A stretch of 64,000 bases of DNA, taken from positions 124,001 to 188,000 of the forward strand of contig NZ_JOCX01000008.1 in assembly GCF_000717915.1 (NCBI RefSeq), given 5' to 3'. This document shows positions 1 through 9,208 of this stretch, piece after piece (positions within the stretch are counted from its first letter, which is position 1; each line of letters opens with the position of its first letter). Made by a program: the position numbers and the translations under genes. A model generated the notes under the pieces. It made no database searches and was not told the origin of the DNA. It saw only the letters and a list, made by a program, of their open reading frames with translations. Source of the stretch: Streptomyces sp. NRRL S-244. GTDB taxonomy: Bacteria > Actinomycetota > Actinomycetes > Streptomycetales > Streptomycetaceae.

Positions 1-213
1 GTCACGGCCGTGCACCTGGTTCATCCAGACCACCTGGTCCGGCTCGATGCCCAGGGCCACGGCGGCGGCCGCCCGGTTCGCGAGAACGGCGGTGGGGTCG
101 TCTCCGACCGCGCCGCCGAGATTGAGCTCCTCGTACGGAACGGCGCTCACCCCGCCCCACCGGTCGGTGAAGGCGAAGTGGGCGCCGCTCTCGTCGTACT
201 GGTCCAGCGTCAC
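1..213 (-). CDS. pgeF: PgeF/YfiH-family protein, N-terminal part (runs off the left edge)
   Basis: The first 71 codons of a minus-strand gene lie here; the rest is outside the window. The start is the GTG at 213-211, which overlaps the ftsZ stop by four bases (GTGA), so the two genes are translationally coupled. The visible residues include a stretch reading [17 protein letters not shown] and then VVWMNQVHG, as expected at the N-terminus of the multicopper-polyphenol-oxidase-like DUF152/YfiH family. Members of this family are now regarded as peptidoglycan-editing purine nucleosidases. In Streptomyces this gene lies directly downstream of ftsZ, as here. The catalytic Cys/His residues are not in view, so function rests on family and position. 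Confidence 0.8.
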   Translation of the reverse strand, partial: MTLDQYDESGAHFAFTDRWGGVSAVPYEELNLGGAVGDDPTAVLANRAAAAVALGIEPDQVVWMNQVHGRD

Positions 214-1415
214 TTCAAGAAGTCCGGGACATCCAGTTCCTCGGCCGGGCTGTCCTGGTACGGCCGGGCCGTCGGGACCTGCGGCGCGGGGGCCGCGGTC
301 TCGATCGGAGCCGCCTCGACCGGGGTCGGGGGCTCTTCGCGCGGGGTGACCGTGCCCAGTCCGCCGAAGGCCGGGCGCACCGGCTCGGCCGCGCGGACCG
401 GCGCCGGGGCCGGCTCCTCGCGCTTGGTGGACGCAGCGCCGATGACGTTGTCCCGGCGGGCCGGGGGCTGTCCGCCGTCGAAGCCGGCGGCGATGACCGT
501 GACCCGTACCTCGTCGCCGAGCGCGTCGTCGATGACGGCGCCGAAGATGATGTTCGCCTCGGGGTGCGCGGCCTCGCTCACCAGCTGCGCGGCCTCGTTG
601 ATCTCGAAGAGGCCGAGGTCCGAGCCACCGGAGATGGAGAGGAGGACACCCCTCGCCCCGTCGATGGACGCCTCGAGCAGCGGCGAGGAGATCGCCATCT
701 CGGCGGCGGCCACCGCGCGGTCGTCGCCGCGGGCCGAGCCGATGCCCATGAGGGCCGAGCCGGCCTCGGACATGACGGACTTGACGTCCGCGAAGTCGAG
801 GTTGATCAGACCCGGGGTGGTGATGAGGTCGGTGATGCCCTGGACGCCCGAGAGCAGGACCTGGTCGGCCGACTTGAAGGCGTCCAGGACCGAGACCTGG
901 CGGTCCGAGATGGACAGCAGCCGGTCGTTCGGGATGACGATGAGGGTGTCGACCTCTTCGCGGAGCTCGGCGATGCCGTCCTCCGCCTGGTTCGCGCGGC
1001 GCCGGCCCTCGAAGGTGAACGGCCGGGTGACCACACCGATCGTCAGGGCGCCGAGCGAGCGCGCGATGTTGGCGACGACGGGCGCGCCGCCGGTGCCGGT
1101 GCCGCCGCCCTCGCCGGCGGTGACGAAGACCATGTCGGCCCCCTTGAGGACCTCCTCGATCTCCTCGCGGTGGTCCTCTGCCGCCTTGCGACCGACTGCC
1201 GGGTTGGCGCCGGCGCCGAGGCCCCGGGTGAGTTCACGGCCGACGTCGAGCTTGACGTCGGCGTCGCTCATCAACAGCGCCTGGGCGTCCGTGTTGATGG
1301 CGATGAACTCGACGCCCTTGAGACCGACCTCGATCATTCGGTTGATGGCATTGACACCACCGCCGCCGACACCGATGACCTTGATGACTGCGAGGTAGTT
1401 CTGCGGTGCTGCCAC
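210..1415 (-). CDS. ftsZ: Cell division GTPase FtsZ
   Basis: This 401-residue tubulin-like GTPase polymerises into the Z-ring that guides septum synthesis in vegetative hyphae and sporulating aerial hyphae. The GTP-binding domain starts at about residue 11 with VIGVGGGG, and the tubulin signature GGGTGTG is at residues 103-109. The synergy-loop region [13 protein letters not shown] lies near residue 205. A Pro/Ala-rich linker (about 320-390) leads to the C-terminal tail DVPDFLK, the docking peptide for SepF/FtsW-type partners. The start is the GTG at 1415, with GAGAGG upstream. About 280 bp separate it from ftsQ, so ftsZ probably has its own promoters in addition to read-through from the dcw operon. 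Length and motifs are normal for Streptomyces. Confidence 0.98.
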   Translation of the reverse strand: MAAPQNYLAVIKVIGVGGGGVNAINRMIEVGLKGVEFIAINTDAQALLMSDADVKLDVGRELTRGLGAGANPAVGRKAAEDHREEIEEVLKGADMVFVTAGEGGGTGTGGAPVVANIARSLGALTIGVVTRPFTFEGRRRANQAEDGIAELREEVDTLIVIPNDRLLSISDRQVSVLDAFKSADQVLLSGVQGITDLITTPGLINLDFADVKSVMSEAGSALMGIGSARGDDRAVAAAEMAISSPLLEASIDGARGVLLSISGGSDLGLFEINEAAQLVSEAAHPEANIIFGAVIDDALGDEVRVTVIAAGFDGGQPPARRDNVIGAASTKREEPAPAPVRAAEPVRPAFGGLGTVTPREEPPTPVEAAPIETAAPAPQVPTARPYQDSPAEELDVPDFLK

Positions 1416-1514
1416 GTCGAAGGCCTCTCGCCTCGAGTTACGTGTCGCCGCCTCGCGGGCCTGCGTTGCGACGACTGATGCCGAAATGTGGGACGGTCCG
1501 AACGCGCCGACCCG

Positions 1515-1540
1515 AACCCTAACCCTGAAGTTTAGGGTTA
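1515..1540. promoter_or_regulatory. Inverted repeat in the ftsQ-ftsZ promoter region
   Basis: AACCCTAA (1515-1522) is repeated in inverse as TTAGGGTT (1532-1539), and the AACCCT unit occurs twice in tandem on the left side. The element is AT-richer than its surroundings and sits about 100 bp upstream of the ftsZ start, in the only sizeable gap between ftsQ and ftsZ. Streptomyces ftsZ is known to be transcribed from several promoters in this gap, one induced in aerial hyphae. I infer a regulator-binding site or promoter element. I cannot assign the protein. Confidence 0.45.
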
Positions 1541-1695
1541 AGTATGTGCCTGTTCCCTGGACTCTTCCGAACAGGACACTAAGTCGACAAGTAGCGCGTG
1601 TTCAACGAACACGCCGAACCTCCCGTTTTTCTTTTCACCCTATGTGATCACCCGTATCGGTGGCCAACCAGGGTGCGTCGCTGTTCGACCCGACG

Positions 1696-2547
1696 TCAAC
1701 TCCCGGACACGGCAGGGGCGGTGGGGACGCTCACGTCAAAGTGGTCAGCCTTGGGCGCGGCTTTCAGCAGAGCCGTCAGCGCGCGTCCCTTCGCCTCGCC
1801 CTGCTCGCCGCTGCCCCACACCACGGTCCGGCCGCGGGTCAACTCCAGTACGACCGAGTCGTACGAGCCCACCCTGACCTGCACGGTCTCCTTGGCGACC
1901 GCTTCGGGGAGGTCGCCGGCGACGCCCACGGCCTCGTGCAGCAGCCGCTCCTCGTCGAAGCGGCGGCCGCTCGGCGACTGCGCCGCGGACAATTCGAGGA
2001 CCGGAACGCCCGCGGGAGCTTTCGCGGCCGTGTCGAATCGCACACCCGAAGCGTCCACTTCCACGAACTTGGCGTCCTTTTTGATGAGCAGGACGGGTTT
2101 GCGCTCCGTCACTTTCAGCCCGATTCCGTGCGGCCAGGCCCGCACCACCTCGACCGAATCGACGCGGGCCAGCCGGCTGCGGACCCGGCCCGCGATCTCG
2201 TCGGTGTCCACGGACACCAGCGGCGCCCCGACCGGTACGGCCGCCGCGGCCAGCACCTGCTCGGGGGTCAGCACCTGCGTTCCGCTCGTGGTCACCTTCT
2301 CGACGCGGAGCCAGGAGGAGCCGTAGAGCACCCAGCTGCCGCCCCCGGCGAGGAGGACGGCGGCGAGGAGGGAGAGCAGCACGGGGCCCCGGTGCCGCAG
2401 GCGCCGGACGAGGCGCTGAACACCGGGGCTCCGGGGGCCGGATCCCTTCGACGACCTGGGCGGCTTGGGCGGCTTGGGAGAGCCGGAGCCCTTGCCCTTC
2501 CGGGCGGACCCGGGGTTGCCGCGCTGTGCGGTCGTCGCTCCGGCCAC
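1696..2547 (-). CDS. ftsQ: Cell division protein FtsQ (DivIB)
   Basis: This 283-residue bitopic membrane protein belongs to the FtsQ-FtsL-DivIC bridge that links the Z-ring to septal wall synthesis. A basic, Pro/Gly/Ser-rich cytoplasmic tail (1-53) is followed by one transmembrane helix (about 54-76) and an extracytoplasmic POTRA domain beginning at LRVEKVTTSGTQVL (about 80). The beta-domain then runs to the end. The start is GTG with a purine-rich site upstream. It is 16 bp downstream of murG and in the same operon. FtsQ sequences vary between species, so the call rests on topology, the POTRA start and its place between murG and ftsZ. Confidence 0.93.
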   Translation of the reverse strand: MAGATTAQRGNPGSARKGKGSGSPKPPKPPRSSKGSGPRSPGVQRLVRRLRHRGPVLLSLLAAVLLAGGGSWVLYGSSWLRVEKVTTSGTQVLTPEQVLAAAAVPVGAPLVSVDTDEIAGRVRSRLARVDSVEVVRAWPHGIGLKVTERKPVLLIKKDAKFVEVDASGVRFDTAAKAPAGVPVLELSAAQSPSGRRFDEERLLHEAVGVAGDLPEAVAKETVQVRVGSYDSVVLELTRGRTVVWGSGEQGEAKGRALTALLKAAPKADHFDVSVPTAPAVSGS

Positions 2548-2563
2548 TCCTGTGCCTCCTGCG

Positions 2564-3658
2564 CTAGCGGTTCCTGTGTGCGGCGATCGCCTCGTACACC
2601 ATCGCCACGAGCAGGTCGTCGGCGTCGCGGCGGCCGAACTCGGCGGCGGCGCGGGACATCTCGTACAGGCGGTGCGGGTCGGCGAGCACCGGGAGGACCT
2701 GGCTGAGCACCCACTCGGGCGTCAGCTCCGCGTCGTCGACGAGCAGGCCGCCGCCGGCCTTGACCACCGGCTGGGCGTTGAGCCGCTGTTCGCCGTTGCC
2801 GATCGGCAGCGGGACGTACGCGGCGGGCAGCCCGACGGCGGAGAGTTCGGCGACGGTCATCGCGCCCGCGCGGCACAGCATCATGTCGGCGGCGGCGTAC
2901 GCGAGATCCATCCGGTCCACGTACGGTACCGGCACATACGGCGGCATCCCGGGCATGTTGTCGACACGCGGCAGTTCGTTCTTCGGGCCGACCGCGTGCA
3001 GGATCTGGATCCCGGAGCGCTGGAGGGTCGGAGCGACCGCCTGGATGGTCTCGTTGAGGCGGCGGGCGCCCTGCGAGCCGCCGGAGACCAGCAGGGTCGG
3101 CAGGTTGGGGTCCAGGCCGAAGGCGGCGCGCGCCTCCGGGCGGACCGCGGCCCGGTCCAGGGTGGAGATGCTGCGGCGCAGCGGGATGCCCACGTAGCGG
3201 GCGCCGCGCAGCTTGCTGTCGGGGGTGGAGACCGCGACGGCGTGCGCGTAGCGGGAGCCGATCTTGTTGGCCAGTCCCGGACGGGCATTGGCCTCGTGGA
3301 CGATGATCGGCACCCCGAGCCGCTTGGCCGCGAGGTAGCCGGGCAGGGCCACGTAGCCGCCGAAGCCGACGACGCAGTCGGCCTTGGTGCGCTCCAGGAT
3401 CTCCTCGGCGGCCTTGATCGTCCCGCGCAGCCGTCCTGGGACGGTGATGAGCTCGGGGGTGGGCTTGCGGGGCAGGGGGACGGCGGGGATCAGCCCCAGC
3501 TCATAGCCACGCTCGGGCACGAGGCGGGTTTCGAGCCCGCGCTCCGTGCCGAGGGCGGTGATGCCCACGGAAGGGTCCTGCCTGCGCAGGGCGTCCGCGA
3601 GGGCGAGCGCCGGCTCGATGTGGCCGGCGGTCCCCCCACCGGCGAGTACGACATGCAC
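2564..3658 (-). CDS. murG: UDP-GlcNAc:lipid I N-acetylglucosaminyltransferase MurG
   Basis: MurG adds GlcNAc from UDP-GlcNAc to lipid I at the inner face of the membrane, giving lipid II. The 364-residue GT-B fold is clear. The N-terminal loop [14 protein letters not shown] (residues 5-18) is the first Gly-rich motif, [11 protein letters not shown] lies near residue 100, and [13 protein letters not shown] opens the C-terminal UDP-sugar domain near residue 200. [21 protein letters not shown] is replaced in the middle by the usual acceptor motif. The ATG start is six bases after the ftsW stop, and ftsQ follows 16 bp downstream, so all three are co-transcribed. Length is typical. Confidence 0.97.
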   Translation of the reverse strand: MHVVLAGGGTAGHIEPALALADALRRQDPSVGITALGTERGLETRLVPERGYELGLIPAVPLPRKPTPELITVPGRLRGTIKAAEEILERTKADCVVGFGGYVALPGYLAAKRLGVPIIVHEANARPGLANKIGSRYAHAVAVSTPDSKLRGARYVGIPLRRSISTLDRAAVRPEARAAFGLDPNLPTLLVSGGSQGARRLNETIQAVAPTLQRSGIQILHAVGPKNELPRVDNMPGMPPYVPVPYVDRMDLAYAAADMMLCRAGAMTVAELSAVGLPAAYVPLPIGNGEQRLNAQPVVKAGGGLLVDDAELTPEWVLSQVLPVLADPHRLYEMSRAAAEFGRRDADDLLVAMVYEAIAAHRNR

Positions 3659-3664
3659 CGAAAT

Positions 3665-5071
3665 TCACCGCTCTCCGGACGGACGCCTCTTGACGCTCCG
3701 TCTCATCGACTTCCATCTCTGCCCGGTCCGCTTCCAGCCGGTCTTCGGCTGGCGCATCGCGAGCGCCGCGCGCGCCGCCGGCTCCTCCCGCGCGAAGGCG
3801 ATGAGCAGTCCGACCGCGAACATCGTCGGCAGCAGCGCGGACCCTCCGTACGAGAACAGCGGGAGCGGGACCCCGGCGATCGGCAGCAGACCGAGCACCG
3901 CACCGATGTTGATCACGGCCTGGGCCGTGATCCAGGTGGTCACGCCTCCCGCGGCATACCGTACGAAGGAGTCCTCCGTGCGTCCGGCCACGCGGATACC
4001 CGCATAGCCTAGAGCCGCGAACAGGGCGAGTACCGACAGCGTCCCCGCCAGACCCAGTTCCTCCCCGGTGATGGCAAAGATGAAGTCGGTGTGGGCTTCG
4101 GGCAGTTGCCCCCATTTTTCCACACTGGCACCCAAACCGGAACCGAACCATCCGCCGGATGCGAGGGCGTAGATCCCGTGCACGGCCTGCCAGCACAGAT
4201 CGTTGCGGCCGGGTTCCGTCGCGCCGATGCAGGCGAGCCGGTCCATCCGGTGCGGGCTGGTCTTGATCAGCAGTGCGACGATCACACCCGCGAAGGCGAG
4301 CACCGCCACGAACATCCGCGTCGGGGCTCCAGCCAGCCACAGCAGGCCGAACAGGATGGCCCCGAGGATCATCGCGGTGCCCATGTCCCCGCCCAGCATG
4401 ATCAGCCCGAGCAGCAGGAACGCCACCGGGACCAGCGGCACCAGCAGGTGCTTCCACTGGCTCAGCAGCTCCTTCTCGCCCTTGCGGGCCAGCAGGTCGG
4501 CGCCCCAGAGGATCAGTGCCAGCTTGCCGAACTCACTGGGCTGGAGCATGAACGGACCACCAAGGGAGATCCAATTCTGGTTGCCGTTGATCGCCACCCC
4601 TATCCCGGGGACCTGGACCAGGACCATCAGGAACAGGGTTCCCGCGAGCACCGGGTACGACAGCGCGCGGTGCAGTTTGACCGGCATCCGGGAGGCGACG
4701 AGCAGCAGCCCGGTGCCGATCAGGGCGGCCAGGAACTGCTTCTTGAAGAAGTACGCGTCGCCCAGCCCCAGCTGGAGGGCTTTGATCATCGAGGCCGAGT
4801 AGACCATCACCAGGCCGAGGACGGTGATGAGCAGCGAGCTGCCGAAGATCAGGTAATACGCGGTGAGGGGCCGGTCCCAGGCCTTGCGCAACTGCCGCTG
4901 CGTACGCCGCAGCCGCTCCAGCGGCCCGCGCCCGCCGGGCGGCCGCACGCTCCCCGCCGGACGCCTGCGGCCCTGTGCCTTGACCGTCCGGGCGGACTTG
5001 GCCCCGTTCAGGGACTTGGCGGCCTTCACGGCGGACGGCCGCCGCCCCGGCAGCACTTGCTTGGCCGGCAT
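3665..5071 (-). CDS. ftsW: SEDS-family septal glycosyltransferase FtsW
   Basis: FtsW polymerises lipid II into glycan strands at the septum, together with the transpeptidase FtsI. The 468-residue protein begins with a basic, positively charged cytoplasmic tail of about 65 residues and then about ten transmembrane segments. SEDS landmarks include MVYSASM in the first helix, GGDMGTAMIL in the middle, and FSYGGSALLPTMFAVGLL near the C-terminus. The ATG at 5071 was chosen because upstream sequence in this frame is antisense-quality filler overlapping murD. The gap to murD is 80 bp, longer than most junctions in this operon. The long basic N-terminal tail is common in Streptomyces FtsW. Confidence 0.95.
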   Translation of the reverse strand: MPAKQVLPGRRPSAVKAAKSLNGAKSARTVKAQGRRRPAGSVRPPGGRGPLERLRRTQRQLRKAWDRPLTAYYLIFGSSLLITVLGLVMVYSASMIKALQLGLGDAYFFKKQFLAALIGTGLLLVASRMPVKLHRALSYPVLAGTLFLMVLVQVPGIGVAINGNQNWISLGGPFMLQPSEFGKLALILWGADLLARKGEKELLSQWKHLLVPLVPVAFLLLGLIMLGGDMGTAMILGAILFGLLWLAGAPTRMFVAVLAFAGVIVALLIKTSPHRMDRLACIGATEPGRNDLCWQAVHGIYALASGGWFGSGLGASVEKWGQLPEAHTDFIFAITGEELGLAGTLSVLALFAALGYAGIRVAGRTEDSFVRYAAGGVTTWITAQAVINIGAVLGLLPIAGVPLPLFSYGGSALLPTMFAVGLLIAFAREEPAARAALAMRQPKTGWKRTGQRWKSMRRSVKRRPSGER

Positions 5072-5151
5072 GTGTGACCTTCCCCTCCACTCGTACGAGG
5101 CGAGCAGCCGGTCGGGGAGGACTCGCCGACCAGGGAGCGGGCCGGCCGGAC

Positions 5152-6720
5152 CTACGCGCCCTCGGCGGCCAGCTCGCGCACCGCGTCCGCGAATGCGTCC
5201 CCGCGCTTGTTGTAGTTCGCGAACATGTCCATCGAGGCACAGGCCGGGGCCAGCAGAACCGTGTCGCCGGGCTCTGCGAGCCGGGCCGCTTCCCGGACCG
5301 CTGCGAGCATCGCCCCAGTGTCGGTCCGGTCGAGGTCGACGACCGGGACCTCGGGGGCGTGTCGCGCCAGCGCCTCGGCGATCAGCGCCCGGTCGGCACC
5401 GATCAGCACCGCGGCGCGCAGCCGCTTCCGCGACTTCTGGACGAGCTCGTCGAAGGTCGCGCCCTTGGCGAGGCCGCCGGCGATCCACACGACGGGCTCG
5501 AAGGCGGCCAGGGAGGCCTCTGCGGCGTGCGTGTTGGTCGCCTTGGAGTCGTCGATGTACGTGACCCCCGCGACCTCGTCCACGTACGCGACGCGGTGCG
5601 CGTCGGGGCGGAAGTCGCGCAGGCCGTCGCGGACCGCGCGCGGCGCGACGCCGAAGGCGCGGGCCAGGGCGGCCGCGGCGAGCGCGTTGGCGATGTTGTG
5701 CGGGGCCGGCGGGTTGACGTCCTTGACCTCGGCGAGCTCCTGGGCGTTCTTCTGCCGGTTCTCGACGAAGGCGCGGTCCACGAGGATGCCGTCGACGACG
5801 CCGAGCATGGAGGGGCCGGGGGCGCCGAGGGTGAAGCCGATCGCCCGGCAGCCCTCCTCGACGTCGGCTTCGACGACCAGGGCCTCGGTGGCCGGGTCGG
5901 CGACGTTGTAGACGCAGGCGACCGTGTTGCCCTCGTAGATCCGGCCCTTGTCGGCGGCGTACGCCTCCATGGAGCCGTGCCAGTCGAGGTGGTCGGGGGC
6001 CAGGTTGAGCACGGCCGCCGAGTGGGCGCGCAGCGAGGGCGCCCAGTGGAGCTGGTAGCTGGAGAGCTCGACGGCGAGGACGTCGTACGCCTCCTCGCCG
6101 AGGACCACGTCGATGATCGGGGTGCCGATGTTGCCGACGGCCGCGGTCTTCAGGCCCGCGGCCTTCAGGATCGAGGCGAGCATCTGGGTGGTCGTGGTCT
6201 TGCCGTTGGTGCCGGTGATCGCCAGCCACTCGGCGGGCCCGGCCGGGGCCCGCTCGGCGTCGGCTCCGGCGCCGGTGTCCCCGCCGGCGTCCGCCGCGGC
6301 GGCCCGGCGGGCGGCGCGCAGTTCCACGCCGGCCCCGCGCAGCCGCCAGGCGATCTCGACGTCGCCGACGACGTCGACGCCCGCCTCGGCGGCGGCCCGG
6401 AAGAGCGGGCTCTCAGGCTGCCAGCCGGGCGAGGTGACGACCAGTTCGGTGCCCTCGGGCAGGGCTTCCCCGGCCCGGACCCCGTCGGGCAGGTGTCCCA
6501 GGCGGACCTCGATGCCCAGTTCGGCGAGTTCGGCGGCCTTCGCGCGGTGCGCGTCGCCGTCGCCGTTGTCGACGACGGTCACCTTCGCGCCGAGTCCGGC
6601 CAGCGCCCGGGCGGCGCTGATGCCGCTGATGCCGAGGCCGGCCACGGTGATCCGGCCCGGCAGACCGAACCGGCCCAGGGCATCGGGGCCGAGCAGGCCG
6701 GCCAGGTCGGTGGTGCTCAC
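5152..6720 (-). CDS. murD: UDP-MurNAc-L-Ala:D-Glu ligase MurD
   Basis: MurD adds D-glutamate to UDP-MurNAc-L-alanine in the cytoplasm. The N-terminal Rossmann domain starts at about residue 18 with VAGLGISGISAARAL, and the ATP-binding loop ITGTNGKTTTTQM of Mur ligases lies near residue 175. The start is taken as the GTG at 6720, which overlaps the mraY stop as GTGA, the overlap style seen at three neighbouring junctions. An in-frame ATG at 6735 is possible. The protein is 522 residues, somewhat long because an Ala/Gly-rich insert (about residues 150-170) precedes the P-loop. It lies between mraY and ftsW in the operon. Confidence 0.95.
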   Translation of the reverse strand: MSTTDLAGLLGPDALGRFGLPGRITVAGLGISGISAARALAGLGAKVTVVDNGDGDAHRAKAAELAELGIEVRLGHLPDGVRAGEALPEGTELVVTSPGWQPESPLFRAAAEAGVDVVGDVEIAWRLRGAGVELRAARRAAAADAGGDTGAGADAERAPAGPAEWLAITGTNGKTTTTQMLASILKAAGLKTAAVGNIGTPIIDVVLGEEAYDVLAVELSSYQLHWAPSLRAHSAAVLNLAPDHLDWHGSMEAYAADKGRIYEGNTVACVYNVADPATEALVVEADVEEGCRAIGFTLGAPGPSMLGVVDGILVDRAFVENRQKNAQELAEVKDVNPPAPHNIANALAAAALARAFGVAPRAVRDGLRDFRPDAHRVAYVDEVAGVTYIDDSKATNTHAAEASLAAFEPVVWIAGGLAKGATFDELVQKSRKRLRAAVLIGADRALIAEALARHAPEVPVVDLDRTDTGAMLAAVREAARLAEPGDTVLLAPACASMDMFANYNKRGDAFADAVRELAAEGA

Positions 6721-7787
6721 TTGTCTGCTGCCCATCCCGCGTAGAAGAGTCCGAGACCCACGATCACGCACATGCCCTGGATGATCCAGAACCGGACCAC
6801 CACCAGGACCTCGGACCACCCCTTCAGTTCGAAGTGGTGCTGGAGCGGGGCCATCCGGAAGACGCGCTTCCCGGTGAGCTTGAAGGAGCCGACCTGGATG
6901 ACGACCGACATGGTGATGAGGACGAAGAGGCCGCCGAGGAGGGCGATCAGGAACTCCGTGCGGGAGCAGATCGCGAGACCGGCGAGGGCGCCGCCGAGGG
7001 CCAGCGAGCCGGTGTCACCCATGAAGATCTTGGCGGGCGAGGTGTTCCACCACAGGAAGCCGAAGCAGGCGCCCATCAGTGCGGAGGCGACGATCGCGAG
7101 GTCCAGCGGATCTCGTACCTCGAAGCAGGCGTTGGGGTTCGTCAGGGTCTGCGCGTTGGCGCACGACTCCTGGAACTGCCAGACGCCGATGAACGTGTAC
7201 GCGCCGAAGACCATCACCGCGGCGCCGGTGGCCAGGCCGTCCAGACCGTCCGTCAGGTTCACGCCGTTGGACATCGCCAGGATCATGAACAGCGCCCAGA
7301 CCACGAACAGCACCGGGCCGATCGACCAGCCGAAGTCCGTGACGAACGACAGCTTGGTGGAGGCCGGGGCGTTGCCGCGGGCGTCCTTGAACTGCAGCGC
7401 GAGCACGGCGAAGGCGATGCCGACGATCAGCTGGCCGGCCATCTTGGCCTTGGCCCGCAGACCGAGCGAGCGGCGCTTGACGATCTTGATGTAGTCGTCG
7501 AGGTAGCCCACGAGGCCCATGCCGGACATCAGGAAGAGCACCAGCACGCCGGAGAAGGTGGCCGGGCTGCCCGTGATCACCTTCGTCAGGGCGTACGCGA
7601 TGATCGTCGCCAGGATGAAGGAGATGCCGCCCATGGTGGGCGTGCCCTTCTTCCCGGCGTGGCCGCGCGGGCCGTCGTCGCGGATGAACTGCCCGTAACC
7701 CTTCCGGGCCAGCAGCTTGATCAGCAGCGGGGTGCCGACCACGGTCAGGAACATGCCGATGACACCGGCGAAGAGGATCTGCCTCAT
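6717..7787 (-). CDS. mraY: Phospho-MurNAc-pentapeptide translocase MraY
   Basis: MraY transfers phospho-MurNAc-pentapeptide from UDP to undecaprenyl phosphate to make lipid I, and is the first membrane step of wall synthesis. The 356-residue protein has about ten transmembrane helices. Catalytic motifs are the aspartate pair in GYLDDYIKI, the NLTDGLDGLA loop, and the HHFELKGWSE loop near the C-terminus. The ATG at 7787 overlaps the murF stop (ATGA), and its own stop overlaps the murD GTG, so it is translationally coupled on both sides. A slightly longer reading frame exists upstream, but the coupled start fits the family. Confidence 0.97.
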   Translation of the reverse strand: MRQILFAGVIGMFLTVVGTPLLIKLLARKGYGQFIRDDGPRGHAGKKGTPTMGGISFILATIIAYALTKVITGSPATFSGVLVLFLMSGMGLVGYLDDYIKIVKRRSLGLRAKAKMAGQLIVGIAFAVLALQFKDARGNAPASTKLSFVTDFGWSIGPVLFVVWALFMILAMSNGVNLTDGLDGLATGAAVMVFGAYTFIGVWQFQESCANAQTLTNPNACFEVRDPLDLAIVASALMGACFGFLWWNTSPAKIFMGDTGSLALGGALAGLAICSRTEFLIALLGGLFVLITMSVVIQVGSFKLTGKRVFRMAPLQHHFELKGWSEVLVVVRFWIIQGMCVIVGLGLFYAGWAADK

Positions 7788-9208
7788 CGGTCGGCGACCT
7801 CGCACTCGCCGGCCAGCAGAGCCAGAGCGACCCGCTCCAGGCCGACCGACCTGGAAGCCTTCACCAGCACGACGTCACCCGGGCGCAGTTCACTGCGCAA
7901 CAGGTCGATCGCCGCCTGCGCGTCGGACACGACCACCGACTCCTCACCCCACGAACCCTCGTTATATGCGCCCAGTTGCAGCCAGGACGCTTCCCTGCCC
8001 CCGACTGCGACGAGCTTGCTCACGTTGAGCCGGACGGCAAGCCGTCCCACCGCGTCGTGCTCGGCCAACGATGCGTCCCCGAGCTCGGCCATGGGACCGA
8101 GCACCGCCCACGTACGTCCCCCGTCGGCCCTGGCCGCGCCGCCCATCGCGGCAAGCGCGCGCAGAGCGGCCCGCATGGACTCGGGATTCGCGTTGTAGGC
8201 GTCGTTGACGATCGTCACGCCGTCCGCCCGCTCGGTGACCTCCATCCGCCACCGGGACAAGGTGCCCGCCCCGGAGAGCGCGGTGGCGATCTCCTCGACG
8301 GACATGCCCAGTACATGGGCGACGGCGGCCGCGGCGAGCGCGTTCGACACGTGGTGCTCACCGTACAGGCGCAAGGTCACTTCGCCGCACCCGGTGGGTG
8401 TGTGGAGTGTGAAGGAGGGCTGTCCTGCGGGTGTCATACGGACTTCCGAGGCCCGTACATCGGCGTCGTCGGCCTCGCCGAACAGCACCGTACGGGCCTT
8501 CGTCCGGGCGGACATCGCGCGCACCAGCGGATCGTCGGCGTTGAGGACCGCGACTCCGCCGTCGGCTTCGGCCGGCAGGGCCTCGACGAGCTCGCCCTTG
8601 GCCTGGGCGATCTGCTCGCGGCCGCCGAACTCGCCGATGTGGGCGGTCCCGACGTTGAGGACGAGTCCGATGCGCGGCGGGGTCAGGCCGGTGAGGTAGT
8701 CGATGTGCCCGATGCCGCGGGCGCCCATCTCCAGCACCAGGTGCCGGGTTTCCGCCGTGGCGCGCAGCGCGGTGAGCGGCAGGCCGATCTCGTTGTTGAG
8801 GGAGCCCGGGGTCCACACGGTGGGCGCGTGGGCCTGGAGCACCTGGGCGATGAGGTCCTTGGTGGAGGTCTTGCCGGCGGAGCCGGTCAGGGCCACCACG
8901 TCGGTGCCGAGGCGTTCGACGACGGCTCGGGCGAGGGCGCCGAGGGCCTTCTCGACATCGGCGACGACGATCGCGGGTACGCCGACGGGCCGGGCGGCGA
9001 GGACGGCCGCGGCTCCGGAGGCGACCGCGCGCTCGGCGTAGTCGTGGCCGTCGACGTGCTCGCCGGCGAACGCGGCGAACAGGCTGCCGGCCTCCACCTG
9101 GCGGGAGTCGATGACCACGGGCCCGGTGATCCGCACGGACGGATCCGGTATGTCGTGGGGCCGCCCGCCGGTGATGTCGGCGATCTCGGCGAGGGAGAGG
9201 TCGATCAC
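7784..9208 (-). CDS. murF: UDP-MurNAc-tripeptide:D-Ala-D-Ala ligase MurF
   Basis: MurF completes the UDP-MurNAc-pentapeptide by adding D-Ala-D-Ala. The 474-residue protein starts at the GTG at 9208, overlapping the murE stop as GTGA, and reads VIDLSLAEIADITGG, the usual MurF N-terminus. The Mur-ligase P-loop LTGSAGKTSTKDLI is near residue 110, followed by the GSLNNEIGLPLT segment typical of MurF and the NDAYNANPESMRAAL motif near residue 335. Its stop overlaps the mraY ATG. No anomalies were seen. Confidence 0.97.
   Translation of the reverse strand: MIDLSLAEIADITGGRPHDIPDPSVRITGPVVIDSRQVEAGSLFAAFAGEHVDGHDYAERAVASGAAAVLAARPVGVPAIVVADVEKALGALARAVVERLGTDVVALTGSAGKTSTKDLIAQVLQAHAPTVWTPGSLNNEIGLPLTALRATAETRHLVLEMGARGIGHIDYLTGLTPPRIGLVLNVGTAHIGEFGGREQIAQAKGELVEALPAEADGGVAVLNADDPLVRAMSARTKARTVLFGEADDADVRASEVRMTPAGQPSFTLHTPTGCGEVTLRLYGEHHVSNALAAAAVAHVLGMSVEEIATALSGAGTLSRWRMEVTERADGVTIVNDAYNANPESMRAALRALAAMGGAARADGGRTWAVLGPMAELGDASLAEHDAVGRLAVRLNVSKLVAVGGREASWLQLGAYNEGSWGEESVVVSDAQAAIDLLRSELRPGDVVLVKASRSVGLERVALALLAGECEVADR

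Noticed and set aside
1515..1540. AACCCT repeats as a telomere or replication-end signal
   Set aside because: Streptomyces chromosome ends use long palindromic telomeres, not AACCCT arrays, and this site is in the core dcw region.
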